Positions 36,086 through 47,467 are shown, counted from the stretch's first letter. The stretch is DNA of 64,000 nucleotides from Castor canadensis (GCF_047511655.1 NC_133389.1:27363501-27427500); one strand, 5' to 3'. A program made the numbers and translations. The notes: generated by a model from the letters alone, not told the origin.

Positions 36086-36200
36086 TTGGGTCTGGGGCTG
36101 TAGCTCAGTGGTAGGGCCCTTGCCTAGCAGGTATGAGGAGCTGGGTTTAATCCCCAGCACCACAAAACAAACAAACAAATAAATAAATGAAGGAAGAAAA
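36086..36200 (+). mobile_element. ID-like SINE monomer with AAAC/AAAT tail
   Basis: GGGGCTGTAGCTCAGTGGTA, TTAATCCCCAGCACCAC. Close to the classical ID consensus, so probably young. Confidence 0.9.
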
Positions 36201-36925
36201 AAAAAGGAAGTCTATGGGGCAAGTGACTTTCTCAGATCTCACTTGGATGTGACAGGGTCCAGCCCTCTCTCTGGGCCCTATGGCTCCATCTACCAGGGCT
36301 GTCATCTTCCATTCCCAGATGCCTGTGGTCAGGTCAGCACAGCAGGTGTAGGTAGGCACATCCCCCTTTCTTCCCAGCAGCATAGTAACAGCAGCAAAGG
36401 TCTATTTTTCACGTGTGGTTGGTGCCCATTGTAGTTAGCAGAGGGCTCTGCACTGGGCCAGCCTCACCCTGGGAGGCTCTGTGTGGGTATGATTGTCACA
36501 GGCAGGAGAAAAGAACAAGATGACAGTGCCAGGCTTTTTAGCTAAACAAAGTCACTTAGCTGCACCTAACTCCAGGGGCACAGGAAGTGCATTTCTACCT
36601 TTCATCTGGAAATGGAACCAGGAATATTTGTACTAATGAGCACCCCAATAACCCTGAGCCTATGAGGAGAGACAGGGCCTGCAGAGTCTTCCCTGCCTGG
36701 TTGGAATGCTTGTTTCTGACTGCCCTTCTCTGTGTGCTACCTTCTGGTTGGCAGGCTATGGGGCAGGGAGTGGGCACCAATCAGTGCAGCCTTTTCTCCC
36801 CAGGGAGTGAGGGGCTCTGGAGAGGCGTGCCTGCACCCCCAAGCAAGAGGCTGGTGACTCCTCTTGGAAGAGTTAATATAAGCAATTAATAAAAGCATAA
36901 GAGAGTTCTCATATGTTAGTTTCTT
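36201..36925. other. Unique intergenic sequence
   Basis: No feature recognised. Confidence 0.5.
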
Positions 36926-36929
36926 GGAC

Positions 36930-37032
36930 CACTTCATTCATTCTTTCACCTATCCATTCACTTATTCATCCACTCACTCGTTCACTCACTCATTCATTCA
37001 TTCACTCTCTTATTCATTCATTCACTCTCATG
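36930..37032. repeat. Degenerate (CATT)n / (CACT)n simple repeat
   Basis: About 100 bases of ATTC/CACTC units with interruptions. Confidence 0.88.
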
Positions 37033-37621
37033 CCTAGGACATCCCAAACTCAAACACTGTGATCTGGGAACCAGCTTTCAACAGAAACATTGACCAACCG
37101 ATTTTCCCCAGAGAAAGGTGACCTCAGTGGACATCCTGAGCTGGGTGATAGCCTGACAGAACAGGGTGGGTGTAGTCCTAGCAGAGCAAGTGAAGCAGAT
37201 TGTAGGAAGATTTTCCAGAAGGGTGGCAGGTGGAAGGACATTGCATTTGTCCCACAGCTGCTGAGGCAGGTGGGAATCAGTGGGTTATAAGTGAAAGTTA
37301 TAAGCAGGCGAACTTCAGCTTGGCTTGAGGTCAGCCTCTGACTAGAAAGCCCAGCCTGGGAAGGGCAGCTTTCCTTGAAAGCAGAGCATTTGCTCTTCCC
37401 GCCCCAAAGTCTCCAAACAGGCTGAGTGACCTCTCTGATCGACCAGTTCGAATGTTCTTCCCAGCCCTGAGTCCACAATTCCAGATGAAAGAGACTCCCC
37501 CGGCATCTCTTATTTCAGGATCTAAAATGTCATCTTTACCTCGAAATGAAGTCATCTACCTCCTGGAACTACAGTTGGTCGTTTCCACATCCAGGTCCAC
37601 TTCATTAATCAGAATCGTAAC
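37033..37621. other. Unique intergenic sequence
   Basis: No supportable feature. Confidence 0.5.
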
Positions 37622-37746
37622 TGGACGTGTGGTACACACTTGCGTTCCCAGGACTTAGGAGGCCAAAGCGGGAAGATGGTGAATTTGAGACCAGACTTTG
37701 CTACATAGTGAGACTCAGTCTCCAAAACAAATTAAATTGAAAAAAA
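37622..37746 (+). mobile_element. B1-like SINE monomer
   Basis: GTGTGGTACACACTTGCG, GAATTTGAGACCAGAC, CTACATAGTGAGACTCAG. Confidence 0.8.
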
Positions 37747-37760
37747 TTGTAAGACTGATG

Positions 37761-38080
37761 TTTTTTTTGTGGTACTGGGGTCTGAATTCAGGGCCTTGCA
37801 CTTGCTAGGCAGGCATTCTACTACTTCAGCCACATCGTCATCCTTTTTTTGGCTTTACTTAGTTTTCACAGGGGGGGTCTCCCAGTTTTGCCTAGATCAG
37901 CCTCAGATCCTGTTCCCCTACCCATGCAACTGGGATTACAGGAGTACCCCACCACACCCAGCTTGTTTGTTGTGATAGAGTTTTGCTAACTTTTTGCCCA
38001 GGCTATTCTCAAATCTTGATTCTTCTGATCTCTGTCTCCTGAGTAGCTGGGATTACAACATGAGCTGATGATTGCTTGGC
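37761..38080 (-). mobile_element. Mosaic of reverse ID-like and two B1-like segments
   Basis: ID-like part 37761-37845, then two B1-like bodies (to 37962 and to 38080), each ending in a GGGATTACA phrase. A trimer or nested insertion. Confidence 0.8.
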
Positions 38081-38082
38081 TT

Positions 38083-38283
38083 TATTTATTTATTTTTTTA
38101 ACAGTACTGGGGTTTGAACTTGGGGCCTATACCTTGAGCCACTCCACCAGCCCATTTTGTGATGGGTCTTTTTGAGATAGGGTCTTGCGAACTATCTGCC
38201 CGGGCTGGCTTCAAACTGTGATCCTCCAGATCTCTGCCTCCTGAATAGCTAGGATTACAGGCGTGAGCCACGGGTACCCGGCT
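38083..38283 (-). mobile_element. Dimeric B1-ID-like SINE
   Basis: Near-consensus reverse copy (CAGTACTGGGGTTTGAAC to GGCGTGAGCCACGGG). Confidence 0.93.
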
Positions 38284-38309
38284 ATGATTACTGTTTTTAT
38301 ATCTAACAT

Positions 38310-38540
38310 TTATGGAACTCATCTATGCCAGTTACTTTTCTAGGTGTTTAACGCAGTTAATAACTATTAATTAATTAATTAATTAAATTCTTAGAACATT
38401 ATTCTAGGATGAAGGTACCATCATTATCCCTCCATTTTACAGATGCGGATTTTGAGGTAGAATGCTCACTGGAGTCAGAGCCAAGATTTGAGTCTAGGTA
38501 GTCTGGCTCCAGAGTTTGTACTTCTGACCCCTGCCTCTCT
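38310..38540 (+). mobile_element. MIR/L2-like relic with (TTAA)n interruption
   Basis: TCCATTTTACAGATGCGGAT and GCCAAGATTTGAGTC in MIR order; TTAAT units at about 38368-38385. Confidence 0.5.
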
Positions 38541-38969
38541 TCACCTTCTTCTTCATAGCTGAGGGAATAGTACCCAGTAGAGTTCGTGGATGTCTCCAAG
38601 TGATGTCACAAGGCTAGCTGAGCGGTGACACCCAAAACTGGATGGAGTTTAGGCTCCTGGATGCCCCAGTGTGGTCTTCATGGAAGACTTTTAGCACCCT
38701 TAACCTACTTTTCATATCAGGGCCCTGGGTAATGTCAACATGACATGAGATGTCTAGAAAGATATCCAGAAAAACTGAATCACGTGCCAGCTCTCCCAGA
38801 AAGCTGGCACAAAGCTGGGACAATCCAAATGTTTTTGTCTGCTTGCTTGTTTTAACATCCTGAGATGCTCCTTACCCCACCTCCTCTCGGCAAGTCCTAG
38901 TGATCATTCAGAATCCAGCTGTTGTGAGATCCAGCTTCCTGAACTCTGACAGAACATAGGATTATATTT

Positions 38970-39092
38970 GTTGTTGTTTTTTTTTTGAAGCAACATCTTG
39001 CTATGTAGCTCAGGCTGGACTTGAACTTGGGACCCTCTTGCCTTAGCATCCCAAGTGCTGGGATTACAGAAGTGTGCCACCATGCCCAGCCT
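38970..39092 (-). mobile_element. B1-like SINE monomer
   Basis: CTTGCTATGTAGCTCAGGCT and CCAAGTGCTGGGATTACAG. Confidence 0.87.
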
Positions 39093-39102
39093 CAGTATAT
39101 AA

Positions 39103-39245
39103 TTTTATTTTCTTTATTCTTTCTTTTCTTTATTCATTAATTCATACGTGCATACATTGTTTGGGCCAATTTCTGTATATCATTTTACACATACTCTTCC
39201 TGAATCTACCCCTCATCTCACTTCTAAGAGCCATTTCTTGTAGAT
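39103..39245 (-). mobile_element. L1 3'-end fragment
   Basis: TTCATACGTGCATACATTG followed by TTGGGCCAATTTCTG parallels the 3' UTR start of the L1 at 2240-2280 but is more diverged. Confidence 0.6.
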
Positions 39246-39562
39246 TAGGCCACTCAAAGCATTGAATATTTATGTAGATTAAATTCATCAATCATTTAGG
39301 GTTCTGGCTGAAACTATTTGCCCAGCCTGAAATTTTAAAAGAATTTCAACTATGTTCCTGTAATATTTTTTATGGCTTTAGTTTTTACATTTAGATCTAA
39401 GATCCATCTGGAATTTCCTTTGTCATATGGAATGAAAAAGATAACACATTCTTTTTTCCCAGGAACCTATACAGCTGGCCCAATTCCATTTATTAGACAT
39501 CCATTTTATCCCAACTGATTTTAAATGCCACACACAGACACAAGCAACACACACACACACTT

Positions 39563-39692
39563 GTTATTTATTTTTGGTTATTTTGAGACAGGACCTCACC
39601 GTGTAGCCCAAGCTTACCTCAAACTCAAAATCTTCCTGGCTCAGTCTCCCAAGTGCTAGGTATACAGGCCTGCAGCACCACACCTGGTCTCA
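39563..39692 (-). mobile_element. B1-like SINE in L1 mosaic
   Basis: TTGAGACAGGACCTCACCGT, GTAGCCC, CAAGTGCTAGG. Confidence 0.82.
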
Positions 39693-39719
39693 AAAAACCC
39701 AAAAATAAATAACGAGTAT

Positions 39720-40160
39720 GTGTGTGTCTTTATAGATAACTAACATTCATGTGTATTTGAAACCATACGGTATACGTTCTCTGACCATGTGAAATTAAGA
39801 TACAAAAAGAAGGCTAGAAAATCCTCCAAAATATTTGGAAATTAAGCAGCATACTTCTAAATAACCCATGGAGCAAACAGAAAGTAGAAATATTGTGAAT
39901 TAAATAATACTGAAAATATAAATATCAATATTTGTAGCTCAAGTTGTACTGAAAGAAATATATATGTATGTATATTTAAATTATAAATGTAGAAAAGCTG
40001 AAATCAATGATTTAATACTTATTAGTTAGGAAAAAAATTATATTAAGCCCAAAGAAAGAAGAAAATAATAAAGAAAAGAACACAAGTTAACAAAACAGAA
40101 AATAGACATATAGTACAGAAAATTATTGAAACCATAAATTGGTTCTTTGAAAAGAGCCAT
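39720..40160 (+). mobile_element. L1M/HAL1-like ORF2 fragment, opposite orientation
   Basis: GGCTAGAAAATCCTCCAAAA, TTTGGAAATTAAGCAGCA, ACCATAAATTGGTTCTTTG correspond to the L1 region between endonuclease and reverse transcriptase, on the + strand. Confidence 0.7.
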
Positions 40161-40296
40161 GTGTTTTTAAACCTATTTCTGGCTTCTCCACTCTGTTGCA
40201 TGGATTCACCTAGGCTGTGTCCATCAGAATCTATTTTAATTTTAAAGCTTTATAGTGTTTATAAATATTTGATTGGCCTCATACCTGTTCCATCAC

Positions 40297-40411
40297 TTTT
40301 TTTGAAACAGGGTCTCACTATGTAGCCCAGGCTGCCCTTAAACTCTCAATTCTCCTGCTTTAGCATCCTGAGCGCTGGGATTATAGTCAGGTACCACCAT
40401 GGCTGGCTTCT
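40297..40411 (-). mobile_element. B1-like SINE in L1 mosaic
   Basis: AACAGGGTCTCACTATGTAG, GAGCGCTGGGATTATAG. Confidence 0.86.
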
Positions 40412-40597
40412 ATCATTCTTATTTTCATTTTTGACTTAGCTTTTACGTTTCATCTACACTTTAGTGTATCAGCCTGACCAAATTTCTTGCTTAAATTCAG
40501 TGGGCATTTCTATTGGGATCAAGTTAAATTAAACATTCATTTGAGGAGGATTACTATCTTTATAACATGGAGACTTCTCATCCAAGACCAGAGTGCT

Positions 40598-40685
40598 CAA
40601 GGGCTGCAGTGTAGCTCGGTAGTAAAGCACTTGCTTAGCATGTGCAAGGCCCTGGGTTCGAGTCCCAACATTGCAAAAACAACAA
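40598..40685 (+). mobile_element. ID-like SINE in L1 mosaic
   Basis: GCTGCAGTGTAGCTCGGTAG, CTGGGTTCGAGTCCCAAC. Confidence 0.87.
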
Positions 40686-40970
40686 GAAGCAAGAGCAGAA
40701 TATTTAACTGTTCTTCAGCATTTTAAGGTTTTCTTCACATAGCTCATGCATATTTTTGGAATGTTTTTTCTTATGCGTTGTGTCTTTTTTGACTGAAAAT
40801 GGGAGCTTTTTCTGATCCTATGTTATGGTTTCAGTTGGTCAGCTTCTAATACCTTTATCTACCATGGAATGATAATTGTGTTTCCACATATTGGCTAACC
40901 TCCATGAATCATCGTTGTCAACCACATCCTCTTCCAATGTCAAGTTCAAAGCAGCCCAGACCTCTGGGCC

Positions 40971-41202
40971 TTTTTTTTTTTTTTTTTTTTTTGCTGGGAC
41001 TGGGATTTGAACTCAGGGCTTGGTGCTTGCAAAACAGGTGCTCTACTGGTCTAGACATGACTGTAGTCCATTTTACTGTGGTTATTTTGGAGATAGGGGT
41101 GTCTCAAGAACTATTTGCCTAGGCTGGTCTTAAACTTCCAACCTCCTGATTTCAGCCTCCCAAGTAACTAGAATTACAGGTGTGAGCCACCAGTGCCCGG
41201 CT
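40971..41202 (-). mobile_element. Dimeric B1-ID-like SINE
   Basis: T22 tract, GGGATTTGAACTCAGGGC, GTAGTCCATTTTACTGTGG linker, GTGAGCCACCAGTGCCCGG end. Confidence 0.9.
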
Positions 41203-41794
41203 CCTTTTGTATCTTTAATTCTTCTGACATACAATATTTAAACCACTGCTGTAAATATCCGAGAAGCCCCAACCAAACTGCTGTGGATGCCCCACAGCAA
41301 TATAAAACATCTGAGGCCACAGTCATCCCATCACAAATGTTCATCATGAGTGTCCACATCATGCCTGGGGTACTTTGCAGACACCACTGCACATCACAGA
41401 CCTGACTCACCTCAGGGGGCCGCTGGGAAGGAAGCATGTGCTATGAAGCACTGGCTGGGTGCTGACCACTTCCAGAGCAAATCCGGAGCCAGCTGGGAGC
41501 AGGAGACGCTCCCCCAAGTACTGCAGTGTTCTTCAAACTGATTTATCCTTTTCCTCACTATAAAAATCATTAATTCATGCTCATCTTCGAACACGAGGAT
41601 GCAGATGGGGAAGAACATGAACACGCTTCTAGAATCCGTACCACCCAGAAGGAACGGCTGCTGGCTCGTTTCTCTGTGATCTGTTTCCCTTGCAGATGTG
41701 ATGGGACACGTGTCCAAAACTGACTTGAGTCTGGGTATTTTGTTGTGTCACATAGACTTCCGAAGTGAGCTTTTTAATGATAACATGTGTTCCT
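41203..41794. other. Unique intergenic sequence
   Basis: No gene or repeat recognised. Confidence 0.5.
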
Positions 41795-42250
41795 TTCTTT
41801 CTTTTTATTTAATTTTATTAGAATATTCTTGTTGTATAGGAAGGATTCATTGTGACAATTCCAAATAGCCTTATATTGTCACTGGTCAGATCGCTCCCAC
41901 CATCTCTCCCCCTCAACCGCCTCCTGCCCCACTTCAGGCAATTGCAAGAGGTTTCTTTGTTGGATTTTGTATACATATGTGAAGTTCATCAACCATATTC
42001 CCTCACCTGAATCTCCTTTGTTCACCCTCCCCCCCTTCCAAGAGTACCCCCCTCACACTGTACCTATTTTACAGTCCTGTCTTTCATTATTAATTTCTAA
42101 GTCAATACCTAAAGGGATTTCTCCATGTATCCCTGCTGTGAGTATACTTTACTTTGGTCTCTTCAACCTCTTTACAATACAAATAATTCTGCAATCTATG
42201 TACTAATCCCACTATTATTCTGTACTGGGTTGTCCCCAGTTTTTTCAAAG
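41795..42250 (-). mobile_element. L1 3' UTR-like relic
   Basis: Pyrimidine-rich + strand with TAGGAAGGATTCATTGTGAC and several C runs resembles a reverse L1 3' UTR of a different, older subfamily than 2229-4372. Confidence 0.5.
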
Positions 42251-42271
42251 TAAGATTTAGGTCATCCCAAA

Positions 42272-42490
42272 CTGGATGTAGTAGGTCACGCCTGTAATCC
42301 CCATACTTGGGAGGCAGAAGCAGGAGATTGTGAATGGCAGGCCAGTCTGGTTGCATAGTGCATTCAAAGCCAGCATGAACTACATAGCAAGACCCTGACT
42401 CAAAAACCAAGGACAAGGAACGTAGCTCAGTGCAGAATTCCTTCTCAGGGTGTATGAGGCCCTGGGTTTAATCCTCAGTGCCAAAAAAAT
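42272..42490 (+). mobile_element. B1-like plus ID-like SINE
   Basis: CTGGATGTAGTAGGTCACGC, then AACGTAGCTCAGTGC and CCCTGGGTTTAATCCTCAG. Confidence 0.8.
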
Positions 42491-42572
42491 TTTTTTACAG
42501 TCAACTCCTTTTTGTAAACATATTCGTCCTCTCCTCTGCTTATGTCCTTTGAGCAGATTCCTGGACAGATTA

Positions 42573-42773
42573 CTGGGTGGCTATAGTCCTAGCTACTCAG
42601 GAGGCAGAGATCAAGAGGATGGAGGTTCCAAATCAGCCCAGGCAAATAGTTTGGGAGACCCTATCTTGAAAATACCCAACACAAAAAAGGGTTGGTGGAG
42701 TGGCTCAAGTGGTGAGAGCACCTGCCTAGCAAGAGTGAGGCAATACCACCAAAATAAATAAATAAATAATAAA
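42573..42773 (+). mobile_element. Dimeric SINE, 5'-truncated
   Basis: GGCTATAGTCCTAGCTACTC, GGGTTGGTGGAGTGGCTCAA. The final CCTGAGTTCAAGCCCC is missing before the AAAT tail. Confidence 0.87.
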
Positions 42774-42834
42774 CAGGCACTGGAGATTTGGTTTAGGAGG
42801 AAACACCCAGCATTCTTGTTAAACCTTTCAAAGG

Positions 42835-42985
42835 ATGCTCCCTGCATGATCTTATTTTGGTTCTACAACATCCCTAAGCCCAAGAAACAGGCTGGGTTAT
42901 ACTGTCAATCACATACGTGGGGACACAGGCTCAGAGAGATGCCATTACCTCTGATCTCCTGGCCCTGGTATCTGCCTCTGTCTTC
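42835..42985 (+). mobile_element. MIR-like relic
   Basis: GTGGGGACACAGGCTCAGAG within a MIR-like layout; low certainty. Confidence 0.35.
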
Positions 42986-43038
42986 CCTTGAACTCCCAAC
43001 TCCTAAGGTTGATAGAATACACTATTTCCTTCTTCTTC

Positions 43039-43133
43039 TTTTTTTTTTTTTTTTTTTTGGCAGCACTGGGGTTTGAACTTAGGGCCTTACGCTTGCTAGG
43101 CAGGTGCTCTACACTTGAGCCACTCCCCCACCC
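43039..43133 (-). mobile_element. ID-like SINE half
   Basis: T20 tract, GGCAGCACTGGGGTTTGAAC, GCTAGGCAGGTGCTC. Confidence 0.88.
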
Positions 43134-44026
43134 AATCCTAGAGTATTCGATTCCTTACTTGGTGTGTCAACCTTCCTGGGTTGTCCAGGGATGTCATCCG
43201 CAGAGAGGAAGGGCAATAGAAATTTTAGCCACACAGCACAGCACACTGAGCTTGCTGAGCACCTACAGGGACACCAAGACATGTTAATTAAAGAATGCAG
43301 CCACATGTTATGTCCATGCCAGGTCCTTCAGAGGGTCAAGAATATTCCGTGAAGCTGTGTGGAGGTAGAGAGGACAGAAAAGTCCTACAGTAACAAGTGC
43401 ATTCTCCTGGAAGATGAAAATACCCTCCCAGATGAAAATATCCATCACTGTCACCAGGAGAGAAGAAGGAAGGGAGTACACACTTGTGCAGTGCCTTCTG
43501 GTACCTCCTTTACTTCTGGATCTTTTTGTCAGAGGAGGACATTGGGAGGCAGTTGATTAGGGTTAGAGGCGAGGGTGATGTGTGGGGTGTGTGGGAAGTA
43601 GAGTGGGTGTACCCATCCTTCCCTGGCATCATGAGGTGTCACGAGAGACTGACTGCTCATGGAGTGGGTGCCTGTCAGGTGTCTCCCTCTGGCTTGATGA
43701 TCTGCAGAAGACTACTTGGGTAGCAGCTCTGAGTGCACAGATGGCTATGGGGACCTCTCCCCTGTTCTAGGACTCCAGAAGCTCCCAGAAGACACAGTGG
43801 GGTCCCCTGGAGACGGGGTTGCTGGAAGAGGAGATAACGGGGCTGGGAGTGCAGGATGAGGCAGGGTTCTGGCTGGGGAGCCCAGGAGCATCCAGCCAAG
43901 GGCTGCTAGCCCATGTACCAGGAGGAGAGCGGTGGGAGAAGGTGGTGGGCGTCTCTAACACCTCCTGGCACTTGTGCCCACCTCTCTTTGCACCAGGAGC
44001 TATTAGATGCAAAAGTACATGCAAGG
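43134..44026. other. Unique intergenic sequence
   Basis: No supportable gene. Confidence 0.5.
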
Positions 44027-44100
44027 AGGGGCTGGGGATGTAGCTCAGTGGTACTCACGTGCTCAAGGCCCTAGGTTTGATCCCCAACACTGAAAAATAA
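44027..44100 (+). mobile_element. ID-like SINE with target-site duplication
   Basis: GGGGCTGGGGATGTAGCTCA body; AAAAGTACATGCA before and AAAAGTACGTGCA after. Confidence 0.93.
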
Positions 44101-44401
44101 AAAAGTACGTGCAGGGATGATGGGTTCTGCTGAGGAGTGCCAGGACCTAGCCAGGAGGGTCAGGCCCTGGGGCTTTTAGAAGGGACCTCAACCCTGCTTT
44201 CTGAGGCATCTTGTTTTTCTGAAAGTAAAATATAAGATTGTTAAACAAACGGTCAACTTCAGATTAGAGTCAGAGAGTTTCTTCAAGACTTCATCATCAA
44301 ATTTTACTTAAAATGCTCCTCTGTATTTCAAGAAAAAAAGAGGAATGGATATGAACTGTAGGTATATATAGCTATGAAACAGTAAATACTCCCTACGCAA
44401 G

Positions 44402-44630
44402 TCAGGTGCCAGTGGCTCATGCCTGTAATCCTACTTACTCAGGAGGCAGAGATCAGAAGGATCGAGGTTTGAAGCCAGTCCAGGCAAATAGTTCTCGAGA
44501 CCCCACTCAAAAATACCCGACACGAAAAGCAGGGCTGGTGGAGTGGTTCAAGTGATAGAGTGCCTGCCTAGCAAGCATGAGGCCTGGAGTTCAAGCCCCA
44601 GTACCACAACAAACAAACAAACAAACAAAA
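44402..44630 (+). mobile_element. Dimeric B1-ID-like SINE with target-site duplication
   Basis: Near-consensus copy with (AAAC)n tail; ACTCCCTACGCAA before and ACTCCCACACAAA after. Confidence 0.93.
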
Positions 44631-45084
44631 ACTCCCACACAAATGCATCCAGCAGACATTTCAGAACCCACGGGTTACTGGGCCACCGTTCTGTATAAAC
44701 AGATGCTCTCAGGGCTTGAGTGTGAAACCATTACAGTTGGCCCTCAACATTCCAAGGGTTGGTTCTAAACTATCCCTCCAAACTGGATCCCCCCAATCCA
44801 GTGCTGCTCTAGTTCCCTATACAAAATGGCACAGAATTTGCCCATAACCTATGCACACCCTCCTGTCTAAGTCATCTCTGGACTACTTACAATGCCTGAT
44901 ACAATGCAAGTGCTATGGAAATAGTTGTCACACAAGCGTTGAATTGGCGAATGTGGAACCCACAGACATGGAAGGCGACCTTATTCTGCACTGGGTTTAA
45001 TTATGCCTGCTGTCACCTACTTTGGGAGTTGCTTGTATCGTGGAATGGTAGCAGCACTTCTGCCATCTTCCTTTGTACACATAA
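44631..45084. other. Unique intergenic sequence
   Basis: Nothing recognised. Confidence 0.5.
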
Positions 45085-45235
45085 GCTCATGTAACTCCTC
45101 GAACTTGGTCTAAGATGATGATTGGGCCCATTTTACCCTTTGGGGAAATAAAGGAGATGCAGCTAGGTGGGGTAGAATGGATGCGTGAACCCAGTACTTC
45201 TGGCTCCTGAGTTGGGTACACTGTGCTTTCCCTAA
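45085..45235 (+). mobile_element. MIR-like relic
   Basis: CCCATTTTACCCTTTGGGGA and GTGAACCCAGTACTTCTGGC in MIR order. Confidence 0.45.
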
Positions 45236-45830
45236 TTCCACGGTCATCCTGGGTTTGGTGGCACCTTCCACCGAACACCATGAAAGCCCAGGAAGCTCAG
45301 TACAGCCCATCCCTGCCAAGGCTCCCTCCACACTCCAACTGCTTTCCCCACGCAGACACATCCAGGCCCCTGCTCACTATCTCAGGCAGGGCCCTGGCTG
45401 GCTCCCTTTCCTGGAAGGCTCTTGTCTGGATTTTGCACTTCCCAGACAAGTCTTCCTGGATCTCACATCTGACAACAGCTACTTTCATCGCCACACTCCC
45501 ACCAGCCCCAGTCCCTACCTCTAATGTTTTTCAAAGCTCTGCCAACCGTGTGAAATGATTACTGTCTTTAAAATGTATTTGTCTACTTGGTTATCACCTG
45601 TCTCCCCCAGCAGAATGCAAACTCCCCAGGGAGCGGCTGTAAGCCTGGATCGATGCTGGACACAAGTAGGTGGTTCTGGACAGATATTTGTGGGATGAAA
45701 TGATGAAGCTGCTATAGTATCATCCAGGGGTCCCCAATCCCCAGTTGTGGAGACTGGTGTACAGGAGAACTGAAGACACAGTCCCACCTCACCTGGCACA
45801 GGTCATAGGACTCTGGAGGCTGTGACACAC
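45236..45830. other. Unique intergenic sequence
   Basis: Unremarkable; directly abuts the L1 insertion site. Confidence 0.5.
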
Positions 45831-46646
45831 AAAAGACATGAGCTGTGGCCAAAAGACTGTGACACAGGTTACTCCAGAGGCACCTGCACACCCATGTTTA
45901 TTGCAGCACTATTCATAACAGCCAAGTTATGGAAACAGCCAAGATGCCCCAGCACTGACGAATGGATTAAGAAAATGTGGTATCTATACACAATGGAATT
46001 TTATGCAGCCATGAAGAAGAACGAAATGTTATCATTCGCTGGTAAATGGATGGAATTGGAGAACATCATTCTGAGTGAGGTTAGCTTGGCCCAAAAGACC
46101 AAAAATCGTATGTTCTCCCTCATATGTGCACATTAGATCAAGGGCAAACACAACAAGGAGATTGGACTTTGAGCACATGATAAAAGCGAGAGCACACAAG
46201 GGAGGGGTGAGGATAGGTAAGACACCTGAAAAATTAGCTAGCATGTGTTGCCCTTAACGCAGAGAAACTAAAGCAGATACCTTAAAAGCAACTGAGGCCA
46301 ATAGGAAAAGGGGACAGGAACTAGAGAAAAGGTTAGATCAAAAAGAATTAACCTAGAAGGTAACACACGTGCACAGGAAATTAATGTGAGTCAACTCCCT
46401 GTATAGCTATCCTTATCTCAACCAGCAAAAACCCTTGTTCCTTCCTATTATTGCTTATACTCTCTCTTCAACAAAGTTAAAGATAAGGGCAAAATAGTTT
46501 CTGCCAGGTATTGAGGGGGTGGGGGGGAGAGGGAGGGGGTGGAGTGGGTGGTAAGGGAGGGGGTGGGGGCAGGGGGGAGAAATGAACCAAGCCTTGTATA
46601 CACATATGAATAATAAAACAATAAAAAAAAAAGACATGAGCTGTGG
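45831..46646 (+). mobile_element. Young 5'-truncated L1 insertion with 18-bp target-site duplication
   Basis: The last roughly 95 codons of L1 ORF2 are open to the normal stop near 46136 ([35 protein letters not shown]). A complete 3' UTR, polypurine tract and short poly(A) follow. AAAAGACATGAGCTGTGG at 45831-45848 recurs exactly at 46629-46646, marking a clean endonuclease-type insertion. It is very similar to the 3' end of the L1 at 2229-4372 but in the opposite orientation. Confidence 0.96.
46510..46582 (+). repeat. L1 3' UTR polypurine / G-quadruplex-prone tract
   Basis: More than eight runs of three to seven G within about 70 bases on the L1 sense strand. Confidence 0.8.
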
Positions 46647-46736
46647 GATCCGGGAGGAAGCCAAAGTTACCAGTCCTCCATTCCCCCTCAGAGCTCTACT
46701 CTGTGCCGTGGTACCAGCTAGCCATGGAGACGGGGA

Positions 46737-46935
46737 CCAGAGTTTGAACTCAGGGCTTTGCACTTGCAAAGCAGACACCTACCACTTGAGCCACACCTCC
46801 AGTCCATTTGGCTCTGGTTATTTTGGAGATAGAAGTTTTGGGAAATATTTTCCCAGACTGGCTTTGATCCATCATCCTCCTGATCTCAGCCTCCCAAATG
46901 GCTAGGATTATAGGCTTGAGCCACCAGCAACCAGT
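46737..46935 (-). mobile_element. Dimeric B1-ID-like SINE
   Basis: AGTTTGAACTCAGGGCTTTG, CACACCTCCAGTCCATTTGG linker. The T tract has been lost. Confidence 0.87.
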
Positions 46936-47230
46936 AGGTTTTCTGTATCTTTTTACCTGTGCACTGCTATTGTCTTTGTAGCAAAATCTGTAGACAGAAT
47001 GACAGGTGAGCTCTAGACCACAAGGGCTTTCTCTGATCTGGAGCTCTCGAAGAGGGAGGGAGAAGCAAGATGGAGAGGCTGAGAATTCCCAAGGTGGGTA
47101 ATGGTCCCTTCTGGTCACACAGGAATGCCCAGGGGAGAGAAAAGAATAACTGAAAAAGGAGAAATCAGGAGAGTTTGGGGCACATGTTTTTGTTTGCATC
47201 TTATTTAGACTTCTCCAAAGTCTCTCTCAG

Positions 47231-47467
47231 TTCTTTCTTTCTTTTCTTTGTTAATGGCACTGGGTTTTGAACTCAGGGCCTCAGGTTTGCTAGGCAGGAG
47301 CTCCACCACTTGAGCCACTCCACCAGCCCTCTTTTTTTGTGTTGGGTTTTTTGGAGAGAGATATGGTCTTGCAAACCATCTGCCTGAACTGGCTTCAAAC
47401 CATGATCCTTCTGCTCTCTGCCTCCTGAATAACTAAGATTGCAGGCATGAGCCACCAGCACCTGGCT
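47231..47467 (-). mobile_element. Dimeric B1-ID-like SINE
   Basis: TTTC-rich tail, CACTGGGTTTTGAACTCAG, CATGAGCCACCAGCACC end. Confidence 0.9.

Larger units (their letters stand above)
39290..40880 (-). mobile_element. Old L1 ORF2 relic (minus) with nested insertions
   Basis: Collinear antisense ORF2 blocks at 39290-39535, 40166-40295, 40412-40595 and 40690-40880. They are interrupted by a CA-rich stretch and B1-like SINE (39532-39692), a + strand L1 piece (39720-40160), another B1-like SINE (40297-40411) and an ID-like SINE (40598-40685). No frame survives. Confidence 0.65.

Noticed and set aside
36086-36200. tRNA gene (A/B-box-like text with GGTTTAATCC)
   Set aside because: This and the other tRNA-like segments are ID-type SINEs with A-rich tails and no foldable complete cloverleaf.
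36930-37032. CRISPR-like array of short repeats
   Set aside because: A 4-base simple repeat without spacers, in a mammalian genome.
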